This document shows, in pieces, positions 23,994 through 31,910 of a DNA stretch of 64,000 bases. Source of the stretch: DAINPP01 sp963667315 (GTDB lineage Bacteria; Thermotogota; Thermotogae; MWEM01); the NCBI GenBank assembly GCA_963667315.1, contig OY763325.1, positions 248,001-312,000 of the forward strand. Direction: 5' to 3'. The translations under genes and the position numbers were made by a program. The notes under the pieces were generated by a model. That model was not told the DNA's origin. It saw nothing but the letters and a program-made list of their open reading frames with translations, and ran no database searches. Numbering within the stretch: the stretch's first letter is position 1; the number at the start of each line of letters is the position of its first letter.

Positions 23994-26375
23994 TTAAAGG
24001 ACTTCTACAGAATAGCCTGCATCGCTTATGGCTTTTTTTGCAACTTCAAGGTTATCACATTCAAGTGTTATAATTTTATTCGGAAGATCAATCGTTCTAT
24101 CTTGAATACCTGCACAGACAAGCGCTTTGTCGATTGTGGCAACACAATGTTGGCAATTCATATCATTTACTTTGATCTTATAAGTCATCTTTTTCACCTC
24201 TGTTTTCTTTAGGGATTTTATTCTCAATGAATTTAAAACAACCGTTATAGAACTGATTCCCATTGCCAATTCTGATATGGCGGGATGTAACCACCCCATC
24301 AGGGCTATCGGAATTGCGATAAGATTATAGAAGAATGCCCAGAAAAGATTCTGTTTTATAACGGTAAACATAATGTTTGAAATAGTCATGGTGGCAGAAA
24401 TCCCGGATAAGCCACCACTTACTATGACGATATCTGAGCTGTCCATCGCAAGATCTGTTCCGGTTGAAAAGGAAATTCCGATGTCTGCACCTTTTAAAGC
24501 CGCTGCGTCGTTAATACCGTCTCCGGCCATCAGAACTCTCATTCCCTTTGCCTGAAATCCATTAACGATATCTACTTTTTGAGAGGGAATCAAACCGGAA
24601 TAAACTTGATCAACACCTGCCAGAATTGCTACCTTTTTGGCTGTGTTTTCATTGTCGCCGGTCGCCATTACGACTTCCAGGCCTCTTTTCTTCAAACGCT
24701 TTATCTCTTTAATGCTCTCTTTTCTGATGGGATCTTCCAGTGCAAGCCACCCTTTTGCTTCACCGTTCACACGAACTTCAACGATTGTTTGACCCAGTTT
24801 TTGCATTTCAATATATTCGGGGTTATTTTTATCTTCAGGTTTTCCGATGAATATTTCATCTGTTTTATACATTACTTTTAACCCTTCACCTGCAATTTCA
24901 TCGGCAAAGACAAATTCTTCCGAATGATCTCCGCGATAAAGCGCCGCTATTGCTTTGGCAAGAGGATGATTTGATCTTGATTCCGCCGCTGCAACGATAG
25001 ATAATAACTTTTCATCTATCTTTTTCTTTACAACTTTTGGTCTTCCTTCGGTGATGGTCCCCGTTTTATCAAGGATGATAACATCAGTATCGTTTATCGA
25101 TTGAATGACTTCGGAGTTTCGAATCAGAACCCCTTTTTTAGTTGCCATACCCATTCCGCTTACAAGCGCCATTGGTGTTGCAAGACCAAGTGCACAGGGA
25201 CATGCGATAACGATAGATGATACAAAAACAAAGATACTGAATGAGAGGGCATTATCCACCACTGGAATCCATGGGAAAAATGATCTTATGCCGTCAAGTG
25301 AGGGATACCAGCTGTTGAAATTGAAAAACCACAGTAAGGATCCGAAAAGAGCTGCAGCAACAACAAACGGAACAAAGTATCTTGTGATTTTATCCGCAAG
25401 TGCCTGTATGGGGATTTTTGTTCCTTGAGACTCATTAATCAACGTGATCATCTGAGAAAGAAAAGTGTCCTGATAATGCCTGTTAACCTTTATTTTCACC
25501 GCAGAGGTCAGGTTCATAGACCCTCCTGTCAACTGTTCCCCTTGCTTTCGGAAAACAGGTATTGATTCTCCGGATATCATGGATTCATCTACGGCTGTTT
25601 CACCGGAATATAGGATCCCATCCACCGGAATTCTTTCGCCCGGTTTAATGATGACGATATCACCGGGAACAATTTCTTCAAGGGGTACAACGTTCTCTTT
25701 TCCCTGTTTTAATACAACGGCTTCATCAACTTTTAACTTCATAAGTGCCTTTATCTCTTTTGATGCCTTGTGTTTAAGACGCTGTTCGATATATTTTCCC
25801 GTTAGGTGTATGGTAACGATCATTGCACCGAGAGCTCCGAAAGAGCTAATATTGACTCCGGATAGTTTTAGAATGGCTGTAATCCATGCGGCTAACGACC
25901 CGAGAAATATCAACGTGTCCATATTTGTATGAGCATGAACAATTGCGATCCATGCACTTTTAATACTTGGAAATCCGGTGTAGAATATCACAATTCCACC
26001 AAAGATAACTTCCATCAGAAGATACCCCGGGATATCAATTCCACCCATATGAAAGAGCATCAAAACAGATAAAGGGATCGTGATTAAAAGAGAGATGATT
26101 AGTCTTATCCTGGATTTTCCAACCTCTTTTTCAATATCTCTTTCAACAAGCTTATCAACGGCATCATAACCGGCATTTCTGACAGCACGCTGTATCATAG
26201 CAAAAGGAATTTCGTGATCCGCTATGATAAAGGCTGTTTCCGTAGCCAGATTAACTGACGCCATATCGACACCTTCTACTTTTAAAATGGCATCTTTGAC
26301 ATGTTGGGCACAAGTCGCACAGGTCATACCCTTAATATAGAAGCTTTTTTTGCTATTATTAATATTATTTTCCAT
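23994..26375 (-). CDS. copA: Copper-exporting P1B-ATPase CopA with C-terminal CopZ-like domain
   Basis: 793 residues. The N-terminal metal-binding domain carries GMTCATC (about residues 16-22). The core has ISGES, the CPC transport motif (ACPCALG), DKTGT, SNHPLA and GDGINDAA; FYN in helix 7 and MGISS in helix 8 indicate Cu+ specificity. A normal CopA would end after VVLNSLRIKSLKK; here a second heavy-metal domain of 64 residues (MTYKIKVNDMNCQHC...) follows after a short linker. That domain has its own ribosome site and ATG. The main start ATG 26375 has its ribosome site inside a hairpin. Role: cytoplasmic copper export. Confidence 0.93.
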   Translation of the reverse strand: MENNINNSKKSFYIKGMTCATCAQHVKDAILKVEGVDMASVNLATETAFIIADHEIPFAMIQRAVRNAGYDAVDKLVERDIEKEVGKSRIRLIISLLITIPLSVLMLFHMGGIDIPGYLLMEVIFGGIVIFYTGFPSIKSAWIAIVHAHTNMDTLIFLGSLAAWITAILKLSGVNISSFGALGAMIVTIHLTGKYIEQRLKHKASKEIKALMKLKVDEAVVLKQGKENVVPLEEIVPGDIVIIKPGERIPVDGILYSGETAVDESMISGESIPVFRKQGEQLTGGSMNLTSAVKIKVNRHYQDTFLSQMITLINESQGTKIPIQALADKITRYFVPFVVAAALFGSLLWFFNFNSWYPSLDGIRSFFPWIPVVDNALSFSIFVFVSSIVIACPCALGLATPMALVSGMGMATKKGVLIRNSEVIQSINDTDVIILDKTGTITEGRPKVVKKKIDEKLLSIVAAAESRSNHPLAKAIAALYRGDHSEEFVFADEIAGEGLKVMYKTDEIFIGKPEDKNNPEYIEMQKLGQTIVEVRVNGEAKGWLALEDPIRKESIKEIKRLKKRGLEVVMATGDNENTAKKVAILAGVDQVYSGLIPSQKVDIVNGFQAKGMRVLMAGDGINDAAALKGADIGISFSTGTDLAMDSSDIVIVSGGLSGISATMTISNIMFTVIKQNLFWAFFYNLIAIPIALMGWLHPAISELAMGISSITVVLNSLRIKSLKKTEVKKMTYKIKVNDMNCQHCVATIDKALVCAGIQDRTIDLPNKIITLECDNLEVAKKAISDAGYSVEVL
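24186..24200 (-). promoter_or_regulatory. Internal ribosome site and ATG for a free CopZ-like domain within copA
   Basis: On the minus strand GAGGTG (24200-24195), six bases, then ATG (24188-24186), in frame with copA. Initiation here would release a 64-residue CopZ-type copper chaperone (23994-24188) identical to the CopA C-terminus. The spacing equals that of the best starts in this window. Confidence 0.6.
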
Positions 26376-26381
26376 ATATAA

Positions 26382-26418
26382 CTCCTCCTCTTTCCATTAG
26401 ACGGAAAAAGAGGAGGAG
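26382..26418 (-). promoter_or_regulatory. Hairpin sequestering the copA ribosome-binding site
   Basis: On the minus strand the leader has CUCCUCCUCUUU (26418-26407), a short loop, and AAAGAGGAGGAG (26393-26382), a perfect 12-base stem extended by two GC pairs after a bulge. The 3' arm contains AGGAGGAG, the ribosome site of copA, six bases from its ATG (26375). No T-run follows, so it is not a terminator. Translational control is the likely function. Confidence 0.7.
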
Positions 26419-26439
26419 AATTTTTCTTTGTTGCCGAAT

Positions 26440-27123
26440 TTATAAAGCCTTTTTTCGGATGAAATATCTGATTGCCAAAAGCATGATCGTGCATAGAATA
26501 ATACCGTAAAGGAATTGAAGGAAGAGGTATCGGTTGAAAAGAATTGCCTCAAGGAATGCAGCTAATGCATTTCTCAATGGTCTGATAGGCGTGAAGACCG
26601 AAATAATCGTGACCGAAATCCCTGAAATAATCCATCCACCCAATCTATCATTGCTGACCGCAAGGAGATTAACAAAGGACATCAGAAGCATGTAAGCGAT
26701 GAATTGATAGAAGAAACAACCGATAATCCCGTGACGGAACCAGTTAAAGACATCCAGTATATTCATGTACAAAAAGATTCGGTTTCCGACGATGGCAAGT
26801 TCTATATAATAAATGATTATATTTATGATTGACAATATAACAGCTGTCAGGATAAAAGTTAAGATCGTCCCCCTGAAGAAGTTTTTTTTCTTCACCCCAA
26901 GACTTATGAGCCTTCTGAAATAACCTAACGGTATGAAAAGTGCTATCAGAACGGCATATATGATGGCAATATTTCCCGATGAAACCATACCAAGGTCCAC
27001 ATCACGGATACTGAGCATGACGATCTGATTGATCAGATTTGCACCAACCAGTAACAGTGTCATGATAAATGGGATTGTTGCCAGCCTGAAATTTGTTTTA
27101 GCCATCGTTAAAGATTTATTCAT
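26440..27123 (-). CDS. ABC-2-type membrane protein of the GntR-ABC cassette
   Basis: 227 residues with about six hydrophobic segments and few charged loops, typical of the membrane part of YtrA-type exporter cassettes. Start ATG 27123 (MNKSLTMAKTNF) follows TGGAGCTG by six bases and overlaps the ATPase stop; longer starts lie before the ribosome site. Together with the upstream ATPase and GntR regulator it forms a three-gene cassette; such systems often react to cell-envelope stress, but the substrate is unknown. The copA leader begins just after its stop. Confidence 0.8.
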   Translation of the reverse strand: MNKSLTMAKTNFRLATIPFIMTLLLVGANLINQIVMLSIRDVDLGMVSSGNIAIIYAVLIALFIPLGYFRRLISLGVKKKNFFRGTILTFILTAVILSIINIIIYYIELAIVGNRIFLYMNILDVFNWFRHGIIGCFFYQFIAYMLLMSFVNLLAVSNDRLGGWIISGISVTIISVFTPIRPLRNALAAFLEAILFNRYLFLQFLYGIILCTIMLLAIRYFIRKKAL

Positions 27124-27967
27124 TATTATCAGCTCCAACAAGGTGAATAAAAAGTTTTTGCAGGGATATCTGTTCCACGGATATGTTTGGGGATATATCT
27201 TTTTTTCTTCTGTCGAAGATGGTTGCGAGTTTATAATTTCCGTGGTTTTCTATATTGATCACATTCAAACCGGAACAGGCGTTCTCAACGTCTGTTGCAG
27301 GTCCCAGCATCGTATAAGCTTTTGTATGAATTTCTTCAAGACTCAAATCCATTCTTATCGTACCCTTTTCAAGGATCACGATTCTTTCACAGAGTTTTGA
27401 AACTTCATCAACCAGATGGGTTGAAATGATAATGGTTCTGGGTTTTTTATCATAGGCGTACAACAACAACTCGTAAAATCTTTCTCGGACCAGTGGATCG
27501 TAAGTCAAAACCGGTTCATCAAGGATAATTGCATCAGAACCACAACTGAGTGCAATGATTGTGCTGATCATTGTTTTCATACCCAATGATAGTTTCCTGA
27601 AAGATGTACTGATGTCGAGGTCAAATGCTTTTATAGCTGTTTCGGTAAATTCATGATCCCAATTCGGGTAAAACCGTTCTGCGATTTCAAATAATTTTCC
27701 TGCCGGTTTGTAAAAATGTTTGATCTTGTCCTCTACGAAAAAAACGTCTCCGGGCATGGCACCATGTACCAGTTCTAATCCATCAAAAACTACCTTTCCC
27801 TCATAATGAGGAATCATACCGGAAATGATCTTAAGCAGCGTTGTCTTTCCTGCACCGTTTCTTCCCAGTAATCCGTAAATCTTTCTGTCTTCAAAATCAA
27901 CAGAAACCTTATCCAAAGCTTTTGTTTTTCCATAACTTTTACTTATTTCCTTACATTCAATTTTCAA
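27116..27967 (-). CDS. ABC transporter ATPase of the GntR-ABC cassette
   Basis: 283 residues. Walker A GRNGAGKT is near residue 36, a signature-like LSLGMKT replaces LSGGQ, Walker B is AIILDEPVLTYD and the H-loop STHL follows. The weak signature is common in YtrB-type ATPases. Start is TTG 27967 (KIECKEISKSYG), six bases after AGGGGAAGTG; the in-frame GTG 27976 lies in that site. It overlaps the end of the GntR gene by 11 bases and overlaps the membrane gene downstream. Confidence 0.85.
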   Translation of the reverse strand: MKIECKEISKSYGKTKALDKVSVDFEDRKIYGLLGRNGAGKTTLLKIISGMIPHYEGKVVFDGLELVHGAMPGDVFFVEDKIKHFYKPAGKLFEIAERFYPNWDHEFTETAIKAFDLDISTSFRKLSLGMKTMISTIIALSCGSDAIILDEPVLTYDPLVRERFYELLLYAYDKKPRTIIISTHLVDEVSKLCERIVILEKGTIRMDLSLEEIHTKAYTMLGPATDVENACSGLNVINIENHGNYKLATIFDRRKKDISPNISVEQISLQKLFIHLVGADNNE

Positions 27968-28331
27968 TTTCCACACTTCCCCTGATAATCTCTATAATTT
28001 CTTCTGTTGTCAATCCCAATTTTTGGGCCTCACTCAGAAATTCCCTCACATACACATCATAAAAATGTCTGGCTTTCTTCTCTCTAATCTTCTCTGAAGC
28101 GCCTTTTTTTACAAACATTCCAAGTCCGCGCCGTTTGTAAATCAGTCCTTCATCTGCAAGCTGCCCGACTGCTTTAACAGCCGTTGTCGGATTTATTTTC
28201 AGCATCCTTGAAAGTTGAGTGGTCGAAATGATTGCTTCATCCTCTTTATAAACACCGATTAAAATATCATCGGCTATCGCATCGGCAATTTGTGAAAACA
28301 AAGGTTTATCATCTGTAAAATTGATCTTAAT
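27957..28331 (-). CDS. GntR-family (YtrA-type) transcriptional regulator, probable ATT start
   Basis: 124 residues: N-terminal winged helix (FSQIADAIADDIL, then STTQLSRMLKINPTTAVKAVGQL) and a short C-terminal helical part, as in YtrA regulators that control adjacent ABC exporters. The canonical start TTG 28337 directly abuts the ribosome site GGGGGG with no spacing; ATT 28331 lies six bases after it and gives KINFTDDKPLFSQIADAI, the usual beginning. Its consensus promoter contains an inverted repeat that is a likely autorepression site. Confidence 0.85.
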   Translation of the reverse strand: MKINFTDDKPLFSQIADAIADDILIGVYKEDEAIISTTQLSRMLKINPTTAVKAVGQLADEGLIYKRRGLGMFVKKGASEKIREKKARHFYDVYVREFLSEAQKLGLTTEEIIEIIRGSVEIEN

Positions 28332-28359
28332 CTTCAACCCCCCTTTTGAAATAGAAGAA

Positions 28360-28418
28360 GGTTAATGGTTGAACTCATTAACCATTGGGATTATATATCA
28401 TCGACGGTTATTTGTCAA
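28360..28418 (-). promoter_or_regulatory. Promoter and operator of the GntR-ABC cassette
   Basis: On the minus strand: -35 TTGACA (28418-28413), 17-base spacer, -10 TATAAT (28395-28390), a perfect consensus. Just downstream, across the transcription start, is an inverted repeat GGTTAAT (28360-28366)/ATTAACC (28377-28383) with a 10-base spacer, well placed for repression by the GntR protein. Confidence 0.85.
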
Positions 28419-28441
28419 GAATATAGGGGACATTTAAATCT

Positions 28442-29431
28442 TTATTGCTTTGTCAAAGCGAATCGAAACCCTATGAAAGCAAACAGGTTATCGGGATTCG
28501 TAAAGGTCCTTTCTAAAATAATGGAAAAAGCTTCCGGCATATTCCAACTCCCGCCTCTCGTTGATCTGGAGGTGCCGGTATGATGACCGATAGGATTTGT
28601 TGGCGGAGAGCTTGAATAATAGGTGTTGAGATACCAGTCATGACACCATTCGGCAACATTTCCCGACATATCAAAAAAACCGATTTCATTTGCCTCTTTT
28701 TCATTACAAATTTGTGTTCCTTTTCCACTGACCATAGGGAAAGTTGCGTTAAATGAATTGTCCATGTACCAGGCGACGTCATCAATCGTATTACTTCCCG
28801 CAAAGAGATAATCTGTTGTCGTCAGATAATCATTCTCGGCACCTCTTGCGGCGTATTCCCATTCGGCTTCTGTCGGAAGGCGGTATCCTTCAACAATCGT
28901 GATATTTTTGGTGGGGGATCCTTCTGCTGTCAGGAGTTGGCCATCTGATACATCGTACGCGATACTTAACCCGGCCTTTTCACTCAGCCAGTTGCAGTAT
29001 TCGATAGCGCCCCACCATGAAACGCTGTGTAAGGGATAGTTGCCCTTGAGATGACTGATCGTTCGGAATTCTGTTCCCGTGTATTCAATCTCACAATATG
29101 GCCCCCCTATATCCAGCAGTTTGTGTCCGTTAAGAAATCCGGTTGGTGAAACCTCTGAATCGTTTAAAAAGTTTGCATAATCGTTGTTTGTTACTTCGCC
29201 TTTTTTCAGATAATAACTGTAAGTAAACGTCACTTGATGAATAGGTCTGATTGGACTTCCAGCTAATGAAAGCGCTTTTGTATCACCCATCCAGAAAGTT
29301 CCGGGTTGTATCAAATTCATGAAGAGTAAGAGGGGGTCAAAAGTTACGATACCGATACCCCCGGTTGCCGAGCAGGCACTAAAAATGAATAAAAGAGATA
29401 GAACAGTTAGAAGAATCAAAAATTTTTTCAT
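28442..29431 (-). CDS. Lipoprotein with formylglycine-generating-enzyme-like (SUMF1) domain
   Basis: 329 residues. Signal peptide with lipobox FSAC (Cys about residue 20), then a full FGE-sulfatase fold: GDTKALSLAGSPIRP, WWGAIEYCNWLSEKAG, RLPTEAEWEYAARG, FFDMSGNVAEWCHDWY, TRGGSWN and the C-terminal GFRFAL. The active-site cysteines of true FGE are not evident (RGGSWN where the enzyme has Cys nearby), so a binding or structural role outside the cell is more likely than sulfatase maturation. Start ATG 29431 lies seven bases after GGAGG; ATG 29437 is too close. Confidence 0.87.
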   Translation of the reverse strand: MKKFLILLTVLSLLFIFSACSATGGIGIVTFDPLLLFMNLIQPGTFWMGDTKALSLAGSPIRPIHQVTFTYSYYLKKGEVTNNDYANFLNDSEVSPTGFLNGHKLLDIGGPYCEIEYTGTEFRTISHLKGNYPLHSVSWWGAIEYCNWLSEKAGLSIAYDVSDGQLLTAEGSPTKNITIVEGYRLPTEAEWEYAARGAENDYLTTTDYLFAGSNTIDDVAWYMDNSFNATFPMVSGKGTQICNEKEANEIGFFDMSGNVAEWCHDWYLNTYYSSSPPTNPIGHHTGTSRSTRGGSWNMPEAFSIILERTFTNPDNLFAFIGFRFALTKQ

Positions 29432-29584
29432 AATCATTCCTCCACTAAAAAATATTGAAACATTCGTTTTATAGATACTTGGATGATGTGAGTGTTTACT
29501 CCATTATAGCACTTTACCGATTCCGTGTGTAGAGGGGCAGGGGAACAATCCTGCCCTAACGAAGTTTTATTGCGATAAAGATAT

Positions 29585-30130
29585 TTACAGCTTTTTTCCT
29601 AGAGCCTTTATCTCTTCATAGATGACATGGTTTTTTTCAATCGGTGTTGAAGAATTGGCACCATATTCAAAGGTATAATTAATGCCGAGAAATTCAGCCG
29701 TTCTTCGTAAAGAATTGGCAAGATTTATAGCGCCGGAAGCGACCATATCATGGTCTCCGTACGTTGTCAGCAAGACCATTTTTTTCCCGTCCGGGAAATC
29801 TTTAAAGTTCAATCCGTATAATCTGTCGATAAAGATCTTGGTCTGTGCCGTCATATTGAACCAGTAAACAGGTGTCGCTACGATAAAAACATCTGTTTCT
29901 GACAATTTTTGATAATATTGCTGCATATCATCTTTCACGATACATCCTTTAGCGTCTTTTCCCTTACAGGCATTACAACCCATGCAGGGAGAAATATCCT
30001 TTTCTCTGAGGAATACTGTTTCATGTTTTGTGCCGGGATTTTTTTCAATTACCCCTTCAAGATAATATTCAAGAAGCTTTGCCGTATTGCCATCTTTATT
30101 GGGACTGCCAAGAATAGATAATATTTTCAT
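29585..30130 (-). CDS. NAD(P)H-dependent FMN reductase, iron-sulfur-flavoprotein type
   Basis: 181 residues with flavodoxin fold: LGSPNKDGNTAKLLEYY binds FMN phosphate, CMGCNACKGKDAKGC is a cysteine cluster of iron-sulfur-flavoprotein-like reductases, and ATPVYWFNMTAQTKIFIDRL is the flavin-contacting stretch. It reduces flavins, quinones or iron-sulfur partners; the partner is unknown. Start ATG 30130 follows GGAGGGTGA; longer starts are upstream of the ribosome site. It is the intact paralogue of the broken gene at 20360. Confidence 0.9.
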   Translation of the reverse strand: MKILSILGSPNKDGNTAKLLEYYLEGVIEKNPGTKHETVFLREKDISPCMGCNACKGKDAKGCIVKDDMQQYYQKLSETDVFIVATPVYWFNMTAQTKIFIDRLYGLNFKDFPDGKKMVLLTTYGDHDMVASGAINLANSLRRTAEFLGINYTFEYGANSSTPIEKNHVIYEEIKALGKKL

Positions 30131-30158
30131 ATTCACCCTCCATATTATATTTAATTTG

Positions 30159-30187
30159 AGTATACGTATTACATATGAAAAAGTCAA
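30159..30187 (-). promoter_or_regulatory. Promoter of the FMN reductase gene
   Basis: On the minus strand: -35 TTGACT (30187-30182), 17-base spacer, -10 TATACT (30164-30159). The -10 overlaps a small palindrome ATACGTAT that could be an operator. Confidence 0.65.
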
Positions 30188-30265
30188 TTACCTTGGGTGA
30201 GTATGAATGAAGAATTCAATTGGACGGGGGGAACTGTTTGTGTAAGCGAAAATTCTGAAGACACG

Positions 30266-30293
30266 AAAAAGTCCTTTCCCAAAGGAAAGGACT
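30266..30293 (-). terminator. Terminator of the HTH-hydrolase operon
   Basis: Perfect 10-base stem AGTCCTTTCC (30270-30279)/GGAAAGGACT (30284-30293) with a 4-base loop; on the minus strand it is followed by a T-run (A-run 30266-30270). Confidence 0.88.
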
Positions 30294-30307
30294 GATATGT
30301 GATCTTA

Positions 30308-31261
30308 TTATTTTTCTTTCAGAAACGGAATAACCATATCCATCGTGTTGTATACGACGTGTCCGTTGTTCTTTATTATCCTGCTGATAGCGTTTTTACA
30401 ATTTTCTCTCAATATTTCAGCCGCTTTTTGACTATCAAAGAGAATATCATTTTCTCCGGCTATGTATAAAACAGGCATTGTTAGTTTCTGAAGCACCTCT
30501 GAGGGAAATAAAGGTAAAGCTTCTACAATCGGATTGAAGTTTTCCATTACGAGATTTGTGAAATCAATTACCTGTTGCGGCAGTTCATTCACGCCGTAGA
30601 TCATTTTATTTAATTCCAGCATTCCTTCCGAACCTTTCATCGCACAGGTCATCATCGTTTCCATAAATGAAGGTTTGACTTCTGTGATACCGGAGGGTGC
30701 AATTAGAACTATTTTTGATACCGCATCCGGACAAGTTGTTGCAAATTTGAGGGAAACCCATCCACCGAGTGAATTTCCAAGTAATTGAGTCTTTTGAATG
30801 TTCAATTTTATCAATAGTTCTTTTACCCATTCACTGTAATCTGAATTATGCAGATTCAGCCTGACAGGATCACTCTTTCCGGCTTCGCCGAGAATATCCA
30901 CTGAATAGACATGGAAGTGCTGACTTAACTCAACCATATCCGCAAGCCACATCAGTGAGTTTGAACTGGAACCGTGAAAAAGAAGTATCTGCTCTTTTGA
31001 AGGATCTCCACACTCGATCAGATGAGTTGTTCCGAAAGAAGTATCAATATACTGATCTTTGTATTCAACCTGCCATGTGGACATGACCATATCATAAACT
31101 GAAAGGATCTTTTGTCTTCCTTCTTCTGTTTTAAAAACTGTCTGTGTTGACATTTTCCCCACCTCTTTAGAATAGTTAATATTTGTTGTGTTCTCGGATG
31201 AAAATACATTGAGAATGCATATAATGCTCAAAATTAAGGTTATCAAAACTCTTTTTTTCAT
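30308..31261 (-). CDS. Exported alpha/beta hydrolase
   Basis: 317 residues. Signal peptide MKKRVLITLILSIICILNVFSS, then an alpha/beta hydrolase: oxyanion motif FHGSSSNS, VDILGEAGKS, nucleophile GNSLGG near residue 168, acid in AGENDIL and His in NNGHVVY at the end. Related to esterases/lipases or lactonases acting outside the cytoplasm. Start ATG 31261 follows GGGAGG. Co-transcribed with the HTH regulator 16 bases upstream and closed by a terminator. Substrate unknown. Confidence 0.87.
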   Translation of the reverse strand: MKKRVLITLILSIICILNVFSSENTTNINYSKEVGKMSTQTVFKTEEGRQKILSVYDMVMSTWQVEYKDQYIDTSFGTTHLIECGDPSKEQILLFHGSSSNSLMWLADMVELSQHFHVYSVDILGEAGKSDPVRLNLHNSDYSEWVKELLIKLNIQKTQLLGNSLGGWVSLKFATTCPDAVSKIVLIAPSGITEVKPSFMETMMTCAMKGSEGMLELNKMIYGVNELPQQVIDFTNLVMENFNPIVEALPLFPSEVLQKLTMPVLYIAGENDILFDSQKAAEILRENCKNAISRIIKNNGHVVYNTMDMVIPFLKEK

Positions 31262-31277
31262 GTTTTCCTCCCAATTG

Positions 31278-31706
31278 TCAATATTGTGTCATGACAGAAA
31301 TGGATTCCAGCATGACCTGAATAAACTCTACTGTTCCCCACAGCATGATTCTGATCTTTGATTCGGGTTGAATATACTGTGATGTCATCGTTGAAGACCC
31401 GTATTTGGGGTCTTTATTGTTCATCACTGCGGAAAGCATATTGGCAATTCTCATGGATTCATCTATATCGTTGACAAGAATATCAACAACTGTTGAAACA
31501 CTGATCTTTCTTGGAAGTTGAACGGCCTGTGCTTTTTTATCCTCCTCTCCAGTGAATTTTAAATATTCCTCATAGGAGATGTACCAGGATTTTCCAATCT
31601 TTCGTCCCTTGATTTTTCCATCTCTGATGTAACGTCTGATGGTTTTCGGATGCATCTTTAATTTCTCTGAGATCTCATCCACCGTCATGTAGTTTTTTAT
31701 CACCAT
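31278..31706 (-). CDS. Helix-turn-helix regulator (excisionase/MerR-like DNA-binding domain)
   Basis: 142 residues. The N-terminus YMTVDEISEKLKMHPKTIRR plus GKIKGRKIGKSWYISYEEY is an excisionase-type winged helix; the C-terminal half is an unrecognised domain with many Met/Ile, perhaps for ligand binding or dimerisation. It heads a two-gene operon with the exported hydrolase. ATG 31706 lies suitably after AAGGAGTG; GTG 31712 overlaps that site. Repeats around its promoter suggest autoregulation. Confidence 0.82.
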   Translation of the reverse strand: MVIKNYMTVDEISEKLKMHPKTIRRYIRDGKIKGRKIGKSWYISYEEYLKFTGEEDKKAQAVQLPRKISVSTVVDILVNDIDESMRIANMLSAVMNNKDPKYGSSTMTSQYIQPESKIRIMLWGTVEFIQVMLESISVMTQY

Positions 31707-31716
31707 TATCACTCCT

Positions 31717-31783
31717 TATAGTTCTGTATAGTTCCTTTATTTAACTACATATGGATTATAACAGAACAATAAGGAATTGTCAA
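31717..31783 (-). promoter_or_regulatory. Promoter and repeated operator motifs of the HTH-hydrolase operon
   Basis: On the minus strand: -35 TTGACA (31783-31778), 17-base spacer, -10 TATAAT (31760-31755). Downstream are two direct repeats TATAGTTC (31717-31724 and 31727-31734) ten bases apart, and related GAACWATAAGGA copies occur in both orientations: one on the plus strand at 31764-31775 in the spacer, one on the minus strand next to the ribosome site. Confidence 0.75.
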
Positions 31784-31845
31784 GGGGTATTATAAGGAAC
31801 AATTTGGGAGGTTAGTTTTTGTTGTCCTGATCTTTTAGACGAACT

Positions 31846-31878
31846 AAAAAAAAGTCCCCAAATCGGCATTTGGAGACT
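31846..31878 (-). terminator. Terminator of glmS
   Basis: Stem AAGTCCCCAAAT/ATTTGGAGACTT with one mismatch and loop CGGC (31852-31878 region); on the minus strand followed by at least seven T. It lies about 33 bases after the glmS stop. Confidence 0.9.
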
Positions 31879-31910
31879 TTTCAGTTTTCTATAAGCAAAG
31901 ATAAAAGTTT

